From Croceibacterium_B sp963783195 (GTDB lineage: Bacteria; Pseudomonadota; Alphaproteobacteria; Sphingomonadales; Sphingomonadaceae): a stretch of DNA of 64,000 nt. Under the pieces are notes generated by a model. That model searched no databases, was not told the origin of the DNA, and saw only the letters and a list, made by a program, of their open reading frames with translations. The stretch covers positions 1,674,001 through 1,738,000 of the forward strand of contig CAWAMV010000004.1 in assembly GCA_963783195.1 (NCBI GenBank), read 5' to 3'. The position numbers and the translations under genes are program-made. Every line of letters starts with the position of its first letter. Within the stretch, counting starts at the first letter, position 1. Of the stretch, positions 44,751 to 53,492 are shown piece by piece.

Positions 44751-46223
44751 ATGTTCGATACGCTGTCCGATCGCCTGACCGGGGTCTTCGACCGCCTGCG
44801 CGGGCGTGGCAGCCTGAACGAGGCCGACGTCCGCGAGGCGATGCGCGAGGTGCGCGTCGCCCTGCTCGAGGCCGACGTCGCGCTGCCGGTGGCGCGCAAG
44901 TTCATCGACGCGGTGACCGAGAAGGCCATCGGCCAGCAGGTCCTGAAGTCGGTCACGCCCGGCCAGCAGGTCGTCAAGATCGTCAACGACGAGCTGGTCG
45001 AAATGCTCGGCGGGGCCGGGGCGGCTCCGCTCGAGCTCGACGTGCGCCCGCCGGCCGTCATCATGATGGTCGGCCTGCAGGGCTCGGGCAAGACGACCAC
45101 GACCGCCAAGATCGGCAAGCTGCTCAAGGAAAAGCACGGCAAGAAGGCGCTGATGGCGTCGCTCGACGTCAATCGCCCCGCCGCGCAGGAGCAGCTTGCG
45201 ATTCTCGGCGAGCAGGTCTCGGTCGCCACGCTGCCGATCGTCGAGGGTCAGCAGCCGGTCGACATCGCTCGCCGGGCGCTCGAGTCGGCGAAGCTGCAGG
45301 CGGTCGACGTCCTGCTGCTCGACACCGCGGGCCGGCTCCACGTCGACGATGCGCTGATGGCCGAGATGAAGGCTGTCGCCGGCGTCGCCACCCCGGCCGA
45401 GGTGCTGCTGGTGGTCGACAGCCTGACCGGCCAGGATGCCGTCAACGTCGCCCGGAGCTTCTCCGACGAGGTGCCGCTGACCGGCGTCGTGTTGACCCGG
45501 ATGGACGGCGATGCCCGCGGCGGGGCGGCGCTGTCCATGCGTGCGGTCACCGGCAAGCCGATCAAGTTTGCCGGCACAGGCGAGAAGCTGGACGCGATCG
45601 AGGTCTTCAATCCGGAGCGGGTGGCAGGCCGAATCCTGGGCATGGGCGATGTCGTCAGCCTGGTCGAAAAGGCCGCGGCGAACATCAAGGAAGAAGAGGC
45701 CGAAGAACTCGCCAAGCGCATGATGGCGGGCAAGTTCGACATGAACGACCTGCGCATGCAGCTGCGGCAGATGCAGAACATGGGCGGGCTGGGGATGCTC
45801 GCCGGGATGCTGCCCGGCATGAAGAAGGCCAAGGCGGCGATGGCGCAGAGCGGGGTGGACGACAAGGTCCTGCTGCACATGGACGCGATCATCGGCTCGA
45901 TGACGCCGAAGGAGCGGGCCAAGCCCGAACTGCTCAACGCCAAGCGCAAGAAGCGCGTCGCGGCGGGTTCCGGCGTCGAGGTGCAGGAGGTGAACAAGCT
46001 GCTCAAGATGCACCAGGAAATGGGCCGCGCGATGAAGCAGATCCGGAAGATGGGCGGGCTCAAGGGCCTCGGCCAGCTCTTCACGGGGGGCGGAATGGGC
46101 GGCGCGCTGGGCGGCAACCCGGGCGCCTTGCCGAGCGGCGGGATGCCCGGCCTGCCCGGTGGTGGAATGGGGGGCGGCAATCAGCTCCCGTCCAACATGT
46201 CGGATTTTCTCAAGAAGAAATAA
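44751..46223 (+). CDS. ffh: Signal recognition particle protein Ffh
   Basis: A 490-residue SRP GTPase. The N domain (residues 1-90) is followed by the G domain with GLQGSGKTTTT, LDVNRPAAQEQL, LLDTAGRLH and TRMDGDARGGAAL, and the Met-rich M domain (about 300-450, FDMNDLRMQLRQMQNMGGLGML) that binds 4.5S RNA and signal sequences. A Gly/Pro/Met-rich tail ends the protein. ATG 44751 is used. First gene of the ffh-rpsP-rimM series. Confidence 0.96.
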   Translation: MFDTLSDRLTGVFDRLRGRGSLNEADVREAMREVRVALLEADVALPVARKFIDAVTEKAIGQQVLKSVTPGQQVVKIVNDELVEMLGGAGAAPLELDVRPPAVIMMVGLQGSGKTTTTAKIGKLLKEKHGKKALMASLDVNRPAAQEQLAILGEQVSVATLPIVEGQQPVDIARRALESAKLQAVDVLLLDTAGRLHVDDALMAEMKAVAGVATPAEVLLVVDSLTGQDAVNVARSFSDEVPLTGVVLTRMDGDARGGAALSMRAVTGKPIKFAGTGEKLDAIEVFNPERVAGRILGMGDVVSLVEKAAANIKEEEAEELAKRMMAGKFDMNDLRMQLRQMQNMGGLGMLAGMLPGMKKAKAAMAQSGVDDKVLLHMDAIIGSMTPKERAKPELLNAKRKKRVAAGSGVEVQEVNKLLKMHQEMGRAMKQIRKMGGLKGLGQLFTGGGMGGALGGNPGALPSGGMPGLPGGGMGGGNQLPSNMSDFLKKK

Positions 46224-46257
46224 GTTTCAGACGTTTACATTCGAAAGGTAAGATCAA

Positions 46258-46941
46258 ATGGCAATTTCCCTGAGGCTCTCGCGCGGTGGTGCGAAGAAGC
46301 GTCCCTACTACCGCATCGTCGCCGCCGACGCGCGCAGCCCGCGCGACGGCAAGTATCTCGAACAGATCGGCACCTACAACCCGCTGCTCGCCAAGGACGA
46401 CGAGAAGCGCATGGTGCTGAACGAGGACCGCGCCCGCTACTGGCTGTCCGTCGGCGCCCAGGCGACCGATCGCGTCGCCCGCTTCCTCGATGCCGCCGGC
46501 ATCAAGGAGCGTCCGGCCCGCAACAACCCGAAGAAGGGTGAACCCGGCGCCGCCGCCAAGGAGCGCATCGAGATGAAGGCACAGAAGGAAGCCGAGGCCG
46601 CCGAAGCCGCCAAGGCAGCCGAGGAAGAAGCTGCCGCCGCTGCTGCTGCCGCCGCCGAAGCGCCCGCCGAGGAAGCGCCTGCCGAGGAAGCTCCGGCCGA
46701 GGAAGCTCCGGCCGAGGAAGCTCCGGCCGAGGAAGTGGCCTCGCAGGACGAGGCTCCGGCCGAGGAAGCTGCCGCGGAAGAGGCTCCGCCGAGGAAGCCG
46801 CTGCCGAAGCTCCGGCCGAGGAAGCTGCCGCGGAAGAGGCTCCTGCCAAGGAAGCCGCCGAGGACAAGGCCGAGGGCTAACAGGCCTTGGCACAGGACAA
46901 GCCCGTCACGCTGGCCGCCGTCACCGGCGCGCATGGCGTGA
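46258..46941 (+). CDS. rpsP: 30S ribosomal protein S16 with long tail, apparently frameshifted near its end
   Basis: Residues 1-85 are S16 (ISLRLSRGGAKKRPYYRIV, GTYNPLL). The rest is a long Ala/Glu tail with (EEAPA) repeats, as in other sphingomonads. After residue 177 the tail changes abruptly to Arg/Pro/Lys-rich sequence (APPRKPLPKLRPRK) and the frame runs 61 bases past the natural stop, into rimM. One G lost from CCGGCC at about 46787-46790 explains this: restored, the tail continues as PAEEAAAEAPAEEAAA and ends at TAA 46878-46880 with 207 residues. The observed frame gives 227 residues. Either an assembly error or a recent mutation in a dispensable tail. Confidence 0.85.
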   Translation: MAISLRLSRGGAKKRPYYRIVAADARSPRDGKYLEQIGTYNPLLAKDDEKRMVLNEDRARYWLSVGAQATDRVARFLDAAGIKERPARNNPKKGEPGAAAKERIEMKAQKEAEAAEAAKAAEEEAAAAAAAAAEAPAEEAPAEEAPAEEAPAEEAPAEEVASQDEAPAEEAAAEEAPPRKPLPKLRPRKLPRKRLLPRKPPRTRPRANRPWHRTSPSRWPPSPARMA

Positions 46942-47393
46942 CGGGCGAAGTTCGCCTGAAGCTCTTCGGCGAGGGCCTGGAAGCCCTCAAGCACCACAAG
47001 AGCTTCAACGAAGGTGCACTGACTCTCAAGAAGCTGCGCGACGACGCCAAGGGCGGGGCGATCGCCCGGTTTGCCGAACTGCCCGACCGCACCGCAGCGG
47101 AAAAATTGCGCGGCACGGTGTTGACCGTTCCCCGCAGCGCACTGCCTCCGCTGGAGGAGGGCGAGTACTATCACGCCGACCTGATCGGCCTGGCCGCCGT
47201 GTCGGACAACGGCGAATCGCTCGGCACGGTCATCGGGGTCGAGAACTTTGGGGCGGGCGATATCCTGGAGATCGAGCGCCCCGCCGCAGGCGACAGGCCG
47301 GGCAAGCGCTTCATGGTTCCGATGATCGAGGCAGCCGTGCCCGACTGGAACAGCGAGCGGGTCGTCGTCGCCTCGGACTTTGCCGCCGGATAG
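46887..47393 (+). CDS. rimM: Ribosome maturation factor RimM
   Basis: A 168-residue protein needed for 30S head maturation, with the RimM N-domain (VTGAHGVTGEVRLKLF) and PRC-barrel C-domain (YYHADLIGLAAV, FMVPMIEAAVPDW). It starts with TTG, six bases after the natural rpsP stop at 46880; in the present frame rpsP overlaps it by 55 bases. rpsP-rimM-trmD-rplS is a standard order; here trmD and rplS follow after a 2.6-kb insert. Confidence 0.93.
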   Translation: MAQDKPVTLAAVTGAHGVTGEVRLKLFGEGLEALKHHKSFNEGALTLKKLRDDAKGGAIARFAELPDRTAAEKLRGTVLTVPRSALPPLEEGEYYHADLIGLAAVSDNGESLGTVIGVENFGAGDILEIERPAAGDRPGKRFMVPMIEAAVPDWNSERVVVASDFAAG

Positions 47394-47465
47394 CCCGGTC
47401 TTCGCCCGGAGCGGTTCTGGCCTTCGGGCAGGGGAACATCCGTAGCGCAGGTGCACTGTTCGGGT

Positions 47466-48203
47466 ATGGCCAGACAGCACGCAACCATGCCGTTCGCAGC
47501 CGCAGGCGCGCTCCTTCTTGCAGCCTGCAGCGGGGCGCAGGACCCCGCCAGCGGCGATCCGGCCGCCGGCGACACGTCACCACCGGCCGAGCCTGCCAAC
47601 GCCGGCCCGGCAGGAACGAGGCCTTCCGGTTCGCCAACCCTCGTCACGAAGGAAGGGCGGATTGAAAGGGGGGTCGAATGCTCGGTCCTGCACACGCCTG
47701 GTGGCGAGATCTGGGCGCTTTCGCTGGGCGAGGCGAACTTTCGGCCCGGCGATTATGTCAGTATCACCGGCGAGGTGGCCGACGCCACCATCTGCACGCA
47801 AGGCGAAGGGACCATCCTGCCCCGGTCGATCGACGCGGTCGAGCCGCCGGCGCGCGACCGCGACCCAGCGCGGGCGGGCGGGATCGCCGTCACCACCGAA
47901 TACGTGAAGGGCAGCTGGGTCGCGAAAGGAGTGGATGCCGACTGCGACAAGCCTGACTTCCGCGTGGTGACCAATTCCAACGGCATGGCACTGTTCAAGG
48001 GCGAGGCGAACGGGCGGCAACAAACCGCCGCGCTCGGGGTCGGGCGCAATCCTGCGATTCATTTCGACGCACCGCAGGGCGAAGCCCGGGTCGAAACGCG
48101 CGGCCCCGATGGTCTTGCCGTCATGCCGCCCGCGTCGGGCAAGCTGACGATCGCCGGCCACCCGGTGGAGGGCGATGGCGTGGTGTTCGTCAAATGCGCT
48201 TGA
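47466..48203 (+). CDS. Hypothetical lipoprotein
   Basis: A 245-residue lipoprotein with a lipobox around LLLAACSG, followed by an Ala/Pro/Gly-rich linker. The mature domain has ECSVLHTPGGEIWALSLGEANFRPGDYVSITGEVADATIC, an OB-like beta segment, and a second part with CDKPDFRVVTNSNG. Function unknown. It is the first of three genes between rimM and trmD. A start at 47466 is preferred; 47487 is possible. Confidence 0.65.
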   Translation: MARQHATMPFAAAGALLLAACSGAQDPASGDPAAGDTSPPAEPANAGPAGTRPSGSPTLVTKEGRIERGVECSVLHTPGGEIWALSLGEANFRPGDYVSITGEVADATICTQGEGTILPRSIDAVEPPARDRDPARAGGIAVTTEYVKGSWVAKGVDADCDKPDFRVVTNSNGMALFKGEANGRQQTAALGVGRNPAIHFDAPQGEARVETRGPDGLAVMPPASGKLTIAGHPVEGDGVVFVKCA

Positions 48204-48204
48204 G

Positions 48205-49065
48205 CTAGCCCGCGATCACCTCGAGCCGGGCGATTGCCTCGTCCGGCAGTTCCAGTTCCGCCGCGGCCACGTTCTCCCGCAGATGCTCGACCGAAGAAGT
48301 GCCGGGAATCAGCAGGATGTTGGGCGCGCGCTGCAGCAGCCATGCGAGGGCGACCTGCATGGCGGACGCACCGAGATCGGCGGCGACATGATCCAGCGCC
48401 GCGGACTGAAGCGGGTTGAAGCCGCCCAGGGGGAAGAACGGGACGTAGGGAATACCGTCGGCCGCGAGCTCGTCGATAAGCGCGTCGTCGCCCCGGTGGG
48501 CCAGGTTGTAGGCGTTCTGCACGCAGGCGATATCGGTCATCCCGCGCGCCTCGCGCACCTGTTCGGGTGTGGCGTTGCTGATGCCGATGTGGCGCAGGAC
48601 GCCGATTTCCTTCAGCCGGATCATGCCTTCGACGAGCGGCCGGATATCGCCTTCTTGCGGACCGACATGGCCGAACATGAGCCGCAGGTTGGCGAGTTCC
48701 ATCGCTTCGAGCCCAAGCCGTTGGAGATTGTCGCGCAGGCCCTGTTCGAGCTCGTCCGGCGCGTTCCACTGCAGCCAGTCACCTCGCTCGTCGCGCCGGG
48801 CGCCGAGTTTCGTCACGAGGACGAGCTCGTCGGGGTAGGGTGCCAGCGCCTCGTCAATGATCTCGTTGACGATGTGCGGGCCGTAGTAATCGCTGGTGTC
48901 GATGTGATCGATGCCCAGCGAAATCGCCTCGCGCAGCACGGCCACGGCGGCTTCGCGATCGCGCGGCGGGCCGAACACGCCGGGGCCGGCGAGCTGCATT
49001 GCGCCGTAGCCCATCCGGTGAACCTCGCGATCGCCAAGTCGATAGGTGCCGCCCAGTGTCGTCAT
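48205..49065 (-). CDS. Aldo/keto reductase
   Basis: A 286-residue TIM-barrel NADPH-dependent reductase with DTSDYYG (catalytic Asp and Tyr), VTKLG (catalytic Lys) and ALAWLLQRAPNILLIPGTSS for cofactor binding. The His of the tetrad is not clearly identified. It overlaps the preceding thioredoxin-reductase-like gene by ATGA and converges with the lipoprotein gene 1 base away. Probably two coupled redox enzymes. Confidence 0.88.
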   Translation of the reverse strand: MTTLGGTYRLGDREVHRMGYGAMQLAGPGVFGPPRDREAAVAVLREAISLGIDHIDTSDYYGPHIVNEIIDEALAPYPDELVLVTKLGARRDERGDWLQWNAPDELEQGLRDNLQRLGLEAMELANLRLMFGHVGPQEGDIRPLVEGMIRLKEIGVLRHIGISNATPEQVREARGMTDIACVQNAYNLAHRGDDALIDELAADGIPYVPFFPLGGFNPLQSAALDHVAADLGASAMQVALAWLLQRAPNILLIPGTSSVEHLRENVAAAELELPDEAIARLEVIAG

Positions 49066-49991
49066 GCCTTGTCTCCCGTCGGTTCACGCCGCAGGGGGCG
49101 TTCGGCCGCAAGGTGGTTCCTGATCGTCGTGGCGGCAACCCCCGCCTGGCCCATGGCGTGACTGATCTGGTCGAGGCCGATGACCACGTCTCCGGCAGCG
49201 AAAAGGCCCGGAATGCTCGTTTCGAGATGATCGTCGACCAGGATGCACCCTTCGTCACTCAGCTTCGCGCCTGCAAGCTCCGCCAGTTCGGAGCGGACGT
49301 GCGAACCGAGCGCCGGGTAAACGCTGTCGAACGCCATGCGTCCTTCGCCGGTGTCGAGCGCCAACCGGCCATCCTCGATTTGCCAATCGGTGCAGGGGCC
49401 GGCGACGGTGCGGATTCCCGCTTCCGCCAGCCTGGCGCGATGTTCGTCGTCGAGATCGTGTTCGCTGTCCGGCGCGATGAGCGTCAGGTCGGCGGTGTAT
49501 CCGCGCAGGAAGAAGGCTTCCGCCGCGCCGTGTCCGCCGGTGCCGATCACGGCCACCTTGCGATCGGTAACTTCGTAACCGTCGCAGACGGGGCAATAGC
49601 GCAGCAAGCCGGCGGCAAGGGCAGCGTCATGGATCCCGCCCGGCAGACTCGCCGGACGGCGATTGACGACCCCGGTGGCCAGCAGGACGCTGCGCGCGGT
49701 GTAGGTCCCGCTGTCACTACCGACGGTGAAGTGATCCCCGGCCCGAGCGAGATGCTCGACTTTCTTCTCTTCGCGAATGGCGCCGTACTTGTGCGCCTGG
49801 GTGTACATCCGGTTGAGCAGTTCCTTGCCGTTGATCCCGTCGGGGAAGCCGGCGTGGTTGTGGCTCGTGGGAATCCACGCCGCGCGGCTCGTGCCGCAGT
49901 CGAACAGCCGGATCGCAAGGTGATAGCGGGCTAGATATATCGCCGCGGTCAATCCCGCAGGGCCGGCGCCGATGATGATGCAGTCGTCCAT
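49062..49991 (-). CDS. Thioredoxin-reductase-like NAD(P)/FAD oxidoreductase
   Basis: A 309-residue flavoprotein of the thioredoxin reductase family: FAD motif IIGAGPAGLTAAIYLA, NAD(P) motif VIGTGGHGAAEA, and LFAAGDVVIGLDQISHAMGQA at the end. A CPVCDG motif occupies the place of the redox-active CxxC of TrxB. The family includes TrxB and ferredoxin-type reductases; the substrate is open. ATG 49991 is taken, and an aldo/keto reductase follows with ATGA overlap. Confidence 0.85.
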   Translation of the reverse strand: MDDCIIIGAGPAGLTAAIYLARYHLAIRLFDCGTSRAAWIPTSHNHAGFPDGINGKELLNRMYTQAHKYGAIREEKKVEHLARAGDHFTVGSDSGTYTARSVLLATGVVNRRPASLPGGIHDAALAAGLLRYCPVCDGYEVTDRKVAVIGTGGHGAAEAFFLRGYTADLTLIAPDSEHDLDDEHRARLAEAGIRTVAGPCTDWQIEDGRLALDTGEGRMAFDSVYPALGSHVRSELAELAGAKLSDEGCILVDDHLETSIPGLFAAGDVVIGLDQISHAMGQAGVAATTIRNHLAAERPLRREPTGDKA

Positions 49992-50049
49992 TTGAGTTTC
50001 CGAACGCTCGGGATGGCGCTCGGCTCCCGGCGGGGCTAGGCGCGGCGAG

Positions 50050-50796
50050 ATGACCTTTGCCGCCACCGTCCTCACGCTCTACCCGGAGATGTTTCCCGGA
50101 CCGCTCGGGCTCTCGCTCGCCGGGCGCGCGCTGACCGAGGGGGCGTGGAGCCTCGAGGCCGTCCAGATCCGCGATTTTGCGACCGACAAGCACCGGACGG
50201 TCGACGATACGCCTGCCGGAGGCGGGGCGGGGATGGTGTTGAAGGTCGACGTGCTGGCCGCTGCCGTTGACCATGCCCGGCAGCGGCAACCCGATTGCCC
50301 GGTCATTGCCATGACCCCGCGCGGAACGCCGCTGACGCAGGCGCGGGTGCGCGAACTGGCAGCCGGCCCCGGGGTGTCGATCCTGTGCGGCCGGTTCGAG
50401 GGTTTCGACGAAAGAATCTTCGCCGGGCGCGAAGTCGAGGAAGTGTCGCTTGGCGACGTTATCCTCTCGGGTGGAGAGCCCGCCGCGCTGGCCCTTCTCG
50501 ACGCTTGCATTCGCCTGCTTCCCGGCGTAATGGGCGCGCCTTCAAGCGGAGCCGAGGAGTCCTTCGAAGAAGGGTTGCTCGAATATCCGCACTATACCCG
50601 ACCTGTCGAATGGGAAGGGCGCACGATCCCTGAAGTGCTGCGATCGGGGGATCATGCGAAGATCGCCGCATGGCGCAAAGCCATGAGCGAGAACGATACA
50701 CGGTTACGCAGGCCGGACCTTTGGGAGCGCCACGTCGGCGCTCGGGCCCAGCCTGCCTCTGGCGCGCGGCAGGAAAAGAAGGACCAGGGCACGTGA
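50050..50796 (+). CDS. trmD: tRNA (guanine37-N1)-methyltransferase
   Basis: A 248-residue knotted (SPOUT) enzyme that methylates G37 of tRNAs. The knot motifs CGRFEGFDERI and SLGDVILSGGE are present, with GGGAGMVLK upstream and VMGAPSSGAEESFEEGLLEYPHYTRP. The stop overlaps the GTG of rplS (GTGA). Confidence 0.96.
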   Translation: MTFAATVLTLYPEMFPGPLGLSLAGRALTEGAWSLEAVQIRDFATDKHRTVDDTPAGGGAGMVLKVDVLAAAVDHARQRQPDCPVIAMTPRGTPLTQARVRELAAGPGVSILCGRFEGFDERIFAGREVEEVSLGDVILSGGEPAALALLDACIRLLPGVMGAPSSGAEESFEEGLLEYPHYTRPVEWEGRTIPEVLRSGDHAKIAAWRKAMSENDTRLRRPDLWERHVGARAQPASGARQEKKDQGT

Positions 50797-51161
50797 ACCT
50801 GATTCAGCAGCTCGAGGCGGAAGCCATCGAAAACCTCGGGAAGGACATTCCCGAATTCCGCGCCGGCGACACCCTGCGTGTCGGCGTCCGCGTCGTCGAG
50901 GGTGAGCGCACCCGCGTGCAGAACTTCGAAGGCGTCTGCATCGCCCGCTCCAACCGCGGCATCAACAGCAATTTCACCGTCCGCAAGATGAGCTTCGGTG
51001 AAGGCGTGGAGCGTGTTTTCCCGCTCTACTCGCCCAACGTCGAGAGCATCACCGTGGTTCGCCGCGGCGTGGTGCGCCGGGCGAAGCTCTATTACCTGCG
51101 CGGCCGCACCGGCAAGCGCGCTCGCATCGCCGAGCGTCGCGAGGTGCAGAAGGAAGGCTGA
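50793..51161 (+). CDS. rplS: 50S ribosomal protein L19
   Basis: A 122-residue ribosomal protein with FRAGDTLRV, NFEGVCIARSNRGINSNFTVRK and the C-terminal RAKLYYLRGRTGKRARIAER. GTG start within the trmD stop. A rho-independent terminator follows 37 bases later. Confidence 0.96.
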   Translation: MNLIQQLEAEAIENLGKDIPEFRAGDTLRVGVRVVEGERTRVQNFEGVCIARSNRGINSNFTVRKMSFGEGVERVFPLYSPNVESITVVRRGVVRRAKLYYLRGRTGKRARIAERREVQKEG

Positions 51162-51197
51162 GGCCTTTCCGGCAATCCGTTTCGACGGTAACGGCAA

Positions 51198-51225
51198 GGG
51201 GCGCTCCGCAAGGGGCGCCCTTTTT
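51198..51225 (+). terminator. Terminator after rplS
   Basis: GGGCGC (51199-51204) pairs with GCGCCC (51215-51220), followed by five T. It ends the trmD-rplS transcript just before the S9 peptidase gene. Confidence 0.85.
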
Positions 51226-51242
51226 CGTTGGAGGTCGCACTC

Positions 51243-53492
51243 TTGCCAATCACCCGGTTTGCCGCTGCAGCGGCGTTTCTGGCGCTCGCCGCCACCCCAG
51301 TTGCCGTCTCTGCCGAGGAAACCCAGCCGATGACCAGCGTAGCCGCGCCCAAGCTGTCTTTCGACCGCGTGTTTGCCAGCCCATCCCTCAATGGACCCGC
51401 CCCGCGTCTCGCCAGGCTATCGCCCGATGGCCGCTGGCTTGCCGTTTTGCGGAACCGGCCTGACGATCGCGAGCGCTACGATCTGTGGGGCTACGACCGC
51501 GAAAGCGGCGAATGGAGGATGCTCGTCGATTCTCTCAAGCTGGGATCGGGAGCGGAGCTGTCGGAAGCCGAGAAGATGCAGCGCGAACGGGCGCGCATCG
51601 GCTCGCTCAAGGGTATCGTCAGCTATTCGTGGAACTCCGACGGACAGAGCCTGCTGGTCCCGCTCGACGGAGACCTGTTCCTCGCCCGGCTCGATGGCTC
51701 GGTCGAGCGCCTGACGACCGGCGGAGCGGGGCCGCTCAACCCCGAGTTGAGCCCGAAAGGCTCCTTCGTGTCATATGTTCGGGACAATGGCCTGCACGTG
51801 GGCAAACCGGGCGAGGCGATGCGCCGCATTACCCCTGCCGAGGGCGAACTGGTCCACTGGGGCGAGGCCGAGTTCGTAGCGCAGGAAGAGATGGATCGTC
51901 GCACCGGGGCCTGGTGGTCGCCCAGCGAGCGCAGAATTGCGGTAGAACGCTACGACGAGGCGCCTGTCGGGGTGGTCACCCGTGCGGCGATCGGCGCGCG
52001 CGGCACGAAGACCTTCCAGCAACGCTACCCCGCTGCTGGCGAGGCGAACGCCGCAGTCTCGCTCTGGCTGATGGACCCGGACGGCGCCGACCGCGTGGAA
52101 GTGGATCTCGGCCCGGATCGCGACGTCTACCTCGCACGCGTGGATTGGGCGCCCGATGGCGAGACGCTCTACGTCCAGCGGATCAACCGGGCGCAGGACC
52201 GGCTCGACATGCTGGCGGTCGATCCTGCGACCGGCGCGAGCAGGCTCATGTTCAGCGAGACGTCGGCCAACGGACACTGGATCAATCTCACGGACGGCTA
52301 TCGCTTCCTGAAGGACGGCAGCCTGATCTGGCGTTCGGAGAGAGACGGGTTCGGCCATCTCTATCGCTTCGTCGACGGCGGATGGTCGCAACTCACCAAA
52401 GGCGATTGGGTCGTGACGAAGCTCGTTGGCGTGGACGAAGCTTCCGGACGACTGTTTTTCACCGCGACCCGGGACGACGTCACGGCGCCGCAGGTCTACG
52501 CGCTCGATTACCGAGATCCCGGCGACCCCGAACGACTGACCGACCCGGCGTTCACCAACGATGCGACGATGGACAATCGGGGCAAAACGCTTCTCGTCGG
52601 CCGTTCGTCCGACACGCAGCCGCCGCAGGTCTATCTCGCGGATGCTGCCGGCAACCGGCTCGAGTGGATCGAGGAAAACGCGCTCGACGCCCACCATGCT
52701 TATGCCCCGTTCCTGGCCGGACACCGCGAGGCCGAATTCGGGACTTTGCCGGGCCCGGACGGCACGACGCTGCACTGGAAGATGGTCAAGCCGGAGATGG
52801 CGCCGGGCAAGCGTTATCCGGTGTTCTTCTCGCATTACGGCGGGCCGCATCACCAGGACGTGTTCCGCAAGTGGGGCGGGGCGCTGGTCCAGGCGATCGT
52901 CGACCGTGGCTACATCTGGTTCGAGATCGACAATCGCGGCTCCGCAAATCGCGGGGTGGCGTTCGAGAAGGCCATCTATCGCGCGATGGGAAGCGCCGAG
53001 GTGGCGGACCAGAAGGCGGGCGCCAAGTATCTCCGCACCCTGGAGTTCGTCGATCCGGCGAAGATCGCGATCTTCGGCTGGTCCTACGGTGGCTACATGA
53101 CGCTCAAGCAGTTACAGGCGGACCCAGGACTTTACGCCGCGGGGATCGCGGTGGCGCCGGTAACGCGCTGGGAGCTTTACGACACGTTCTACACCGAACG
53201 CTATATGGGCTCACCCAAAACCGATGCCGCTGCATATGAAAGGTCCAACGCGCTCAAGGACACGGGCGCAATCAGCGACCCGCTGCTGCTGATCCATGGA
53301 ATGAGCGACGACAACGTGGTGTTCGACAACAGTTCGGAGCTCGTCGCCAAGATGCAGGCGGAAGGCGTGCCATTCGAGATGATGCTCTATCCGGGGCAGA
53401 CCCACTCGATCGGCGGCCCGAAGATCAGCCCGCACCTCTATGAAACGATCTTCGCATTCCTCGACAGGCATGGTGTAACCCCGCCGGAATGA
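51243..53492 (+). CDS. Prolyl oligopeptidase-family (S9B, DPP IV-like) exported peptidase
   Basis: A 749-residue exported serine peptidase. A signal peptide (cleavage near SAEE, residues 22-25) is followed by a beta-propeller domain (about 60-480) and an alpha/beta hydrolase domain with catalytic Ser in FGWSYGGYMT, Asp in HGMSDDNV and His in GQTHSIGG. The start is TTG at 51243 because GGAGG lies 8 bases upstream. It is likely a dipeptidyl peptidase of the periplasm. The last 4 bases overlap the permease start. Confidence 0.88.
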   Translation: MPITRFAAAAAFLALAATPVAVSAEETQPMTSVAAPKLSFDRVFASPSLNGPAPRLARLSPDGRWLAVLRNRPDDRERYDLWGYDRESGEWRMLVDSLKLGSGAELSEAEKMQRERARIGSLKGIVSYSWNSDGQSLLVPLDGDLFLARLDGSVERLTTGGAGPLNPELSPKGSFVSYVRDNGLHVGKPGEAMRRITPAEGELVHWGEAEFVAQEEMDRRTGAWWSPSERRIAVERYDEAPVGVVTRAAIGARGTKTFQQRYPAAGEANAAVSLWLMDPDGADRVEVDLGPDRDVYLARVDWAPDGETLYVQRINRAQDRLDMLAVDPATGASRLMFSETSANGHWINLTDGYRFLKDGSLIWRSERDGFGHLYRFVDGGWSQLTKGDWVVTKLVGVDEASGRLFFTATRDDVTAPQVYALDYRDPGDPERLTDPAFTNDATMDNRGKTLLVGRSSDTQPPQVYLADAAGNRLEWIEENALDAHHAYAPFLAGHREAEFGTLPGPDGTTLHWKMVKPEMAPGKRYPVFFSHYGGPHHQDVFRKWGGALVQAIVDRGYIWFEIDNRGSANRGVAFEKAIYRAMGSAEVADQKAGAKYLRTLEFVDPAKIAIFGWSYGGYMTLKQLQADPGLYAAGIAVAPVTRWELYDTFYTERYMGSPKTDAAAYERSNALKDTGAISDPLLLIHGMSDDNVVFDNSSELVAKMQAEGVPFEMMLYPGQTHSIGGPKISPHLYETIFAFLDRHGVTPPE

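Noticed and set aside
46620..46800. The GAGGAAGCTCCGGCC repeats in rpsP as a CRISPR-like or minisatellite array
   Set aside because: They are 15-bp in-frame codon repeats encoding an Ala/Glu-rich tail with no spacers; this is protein low-complexity sequence.
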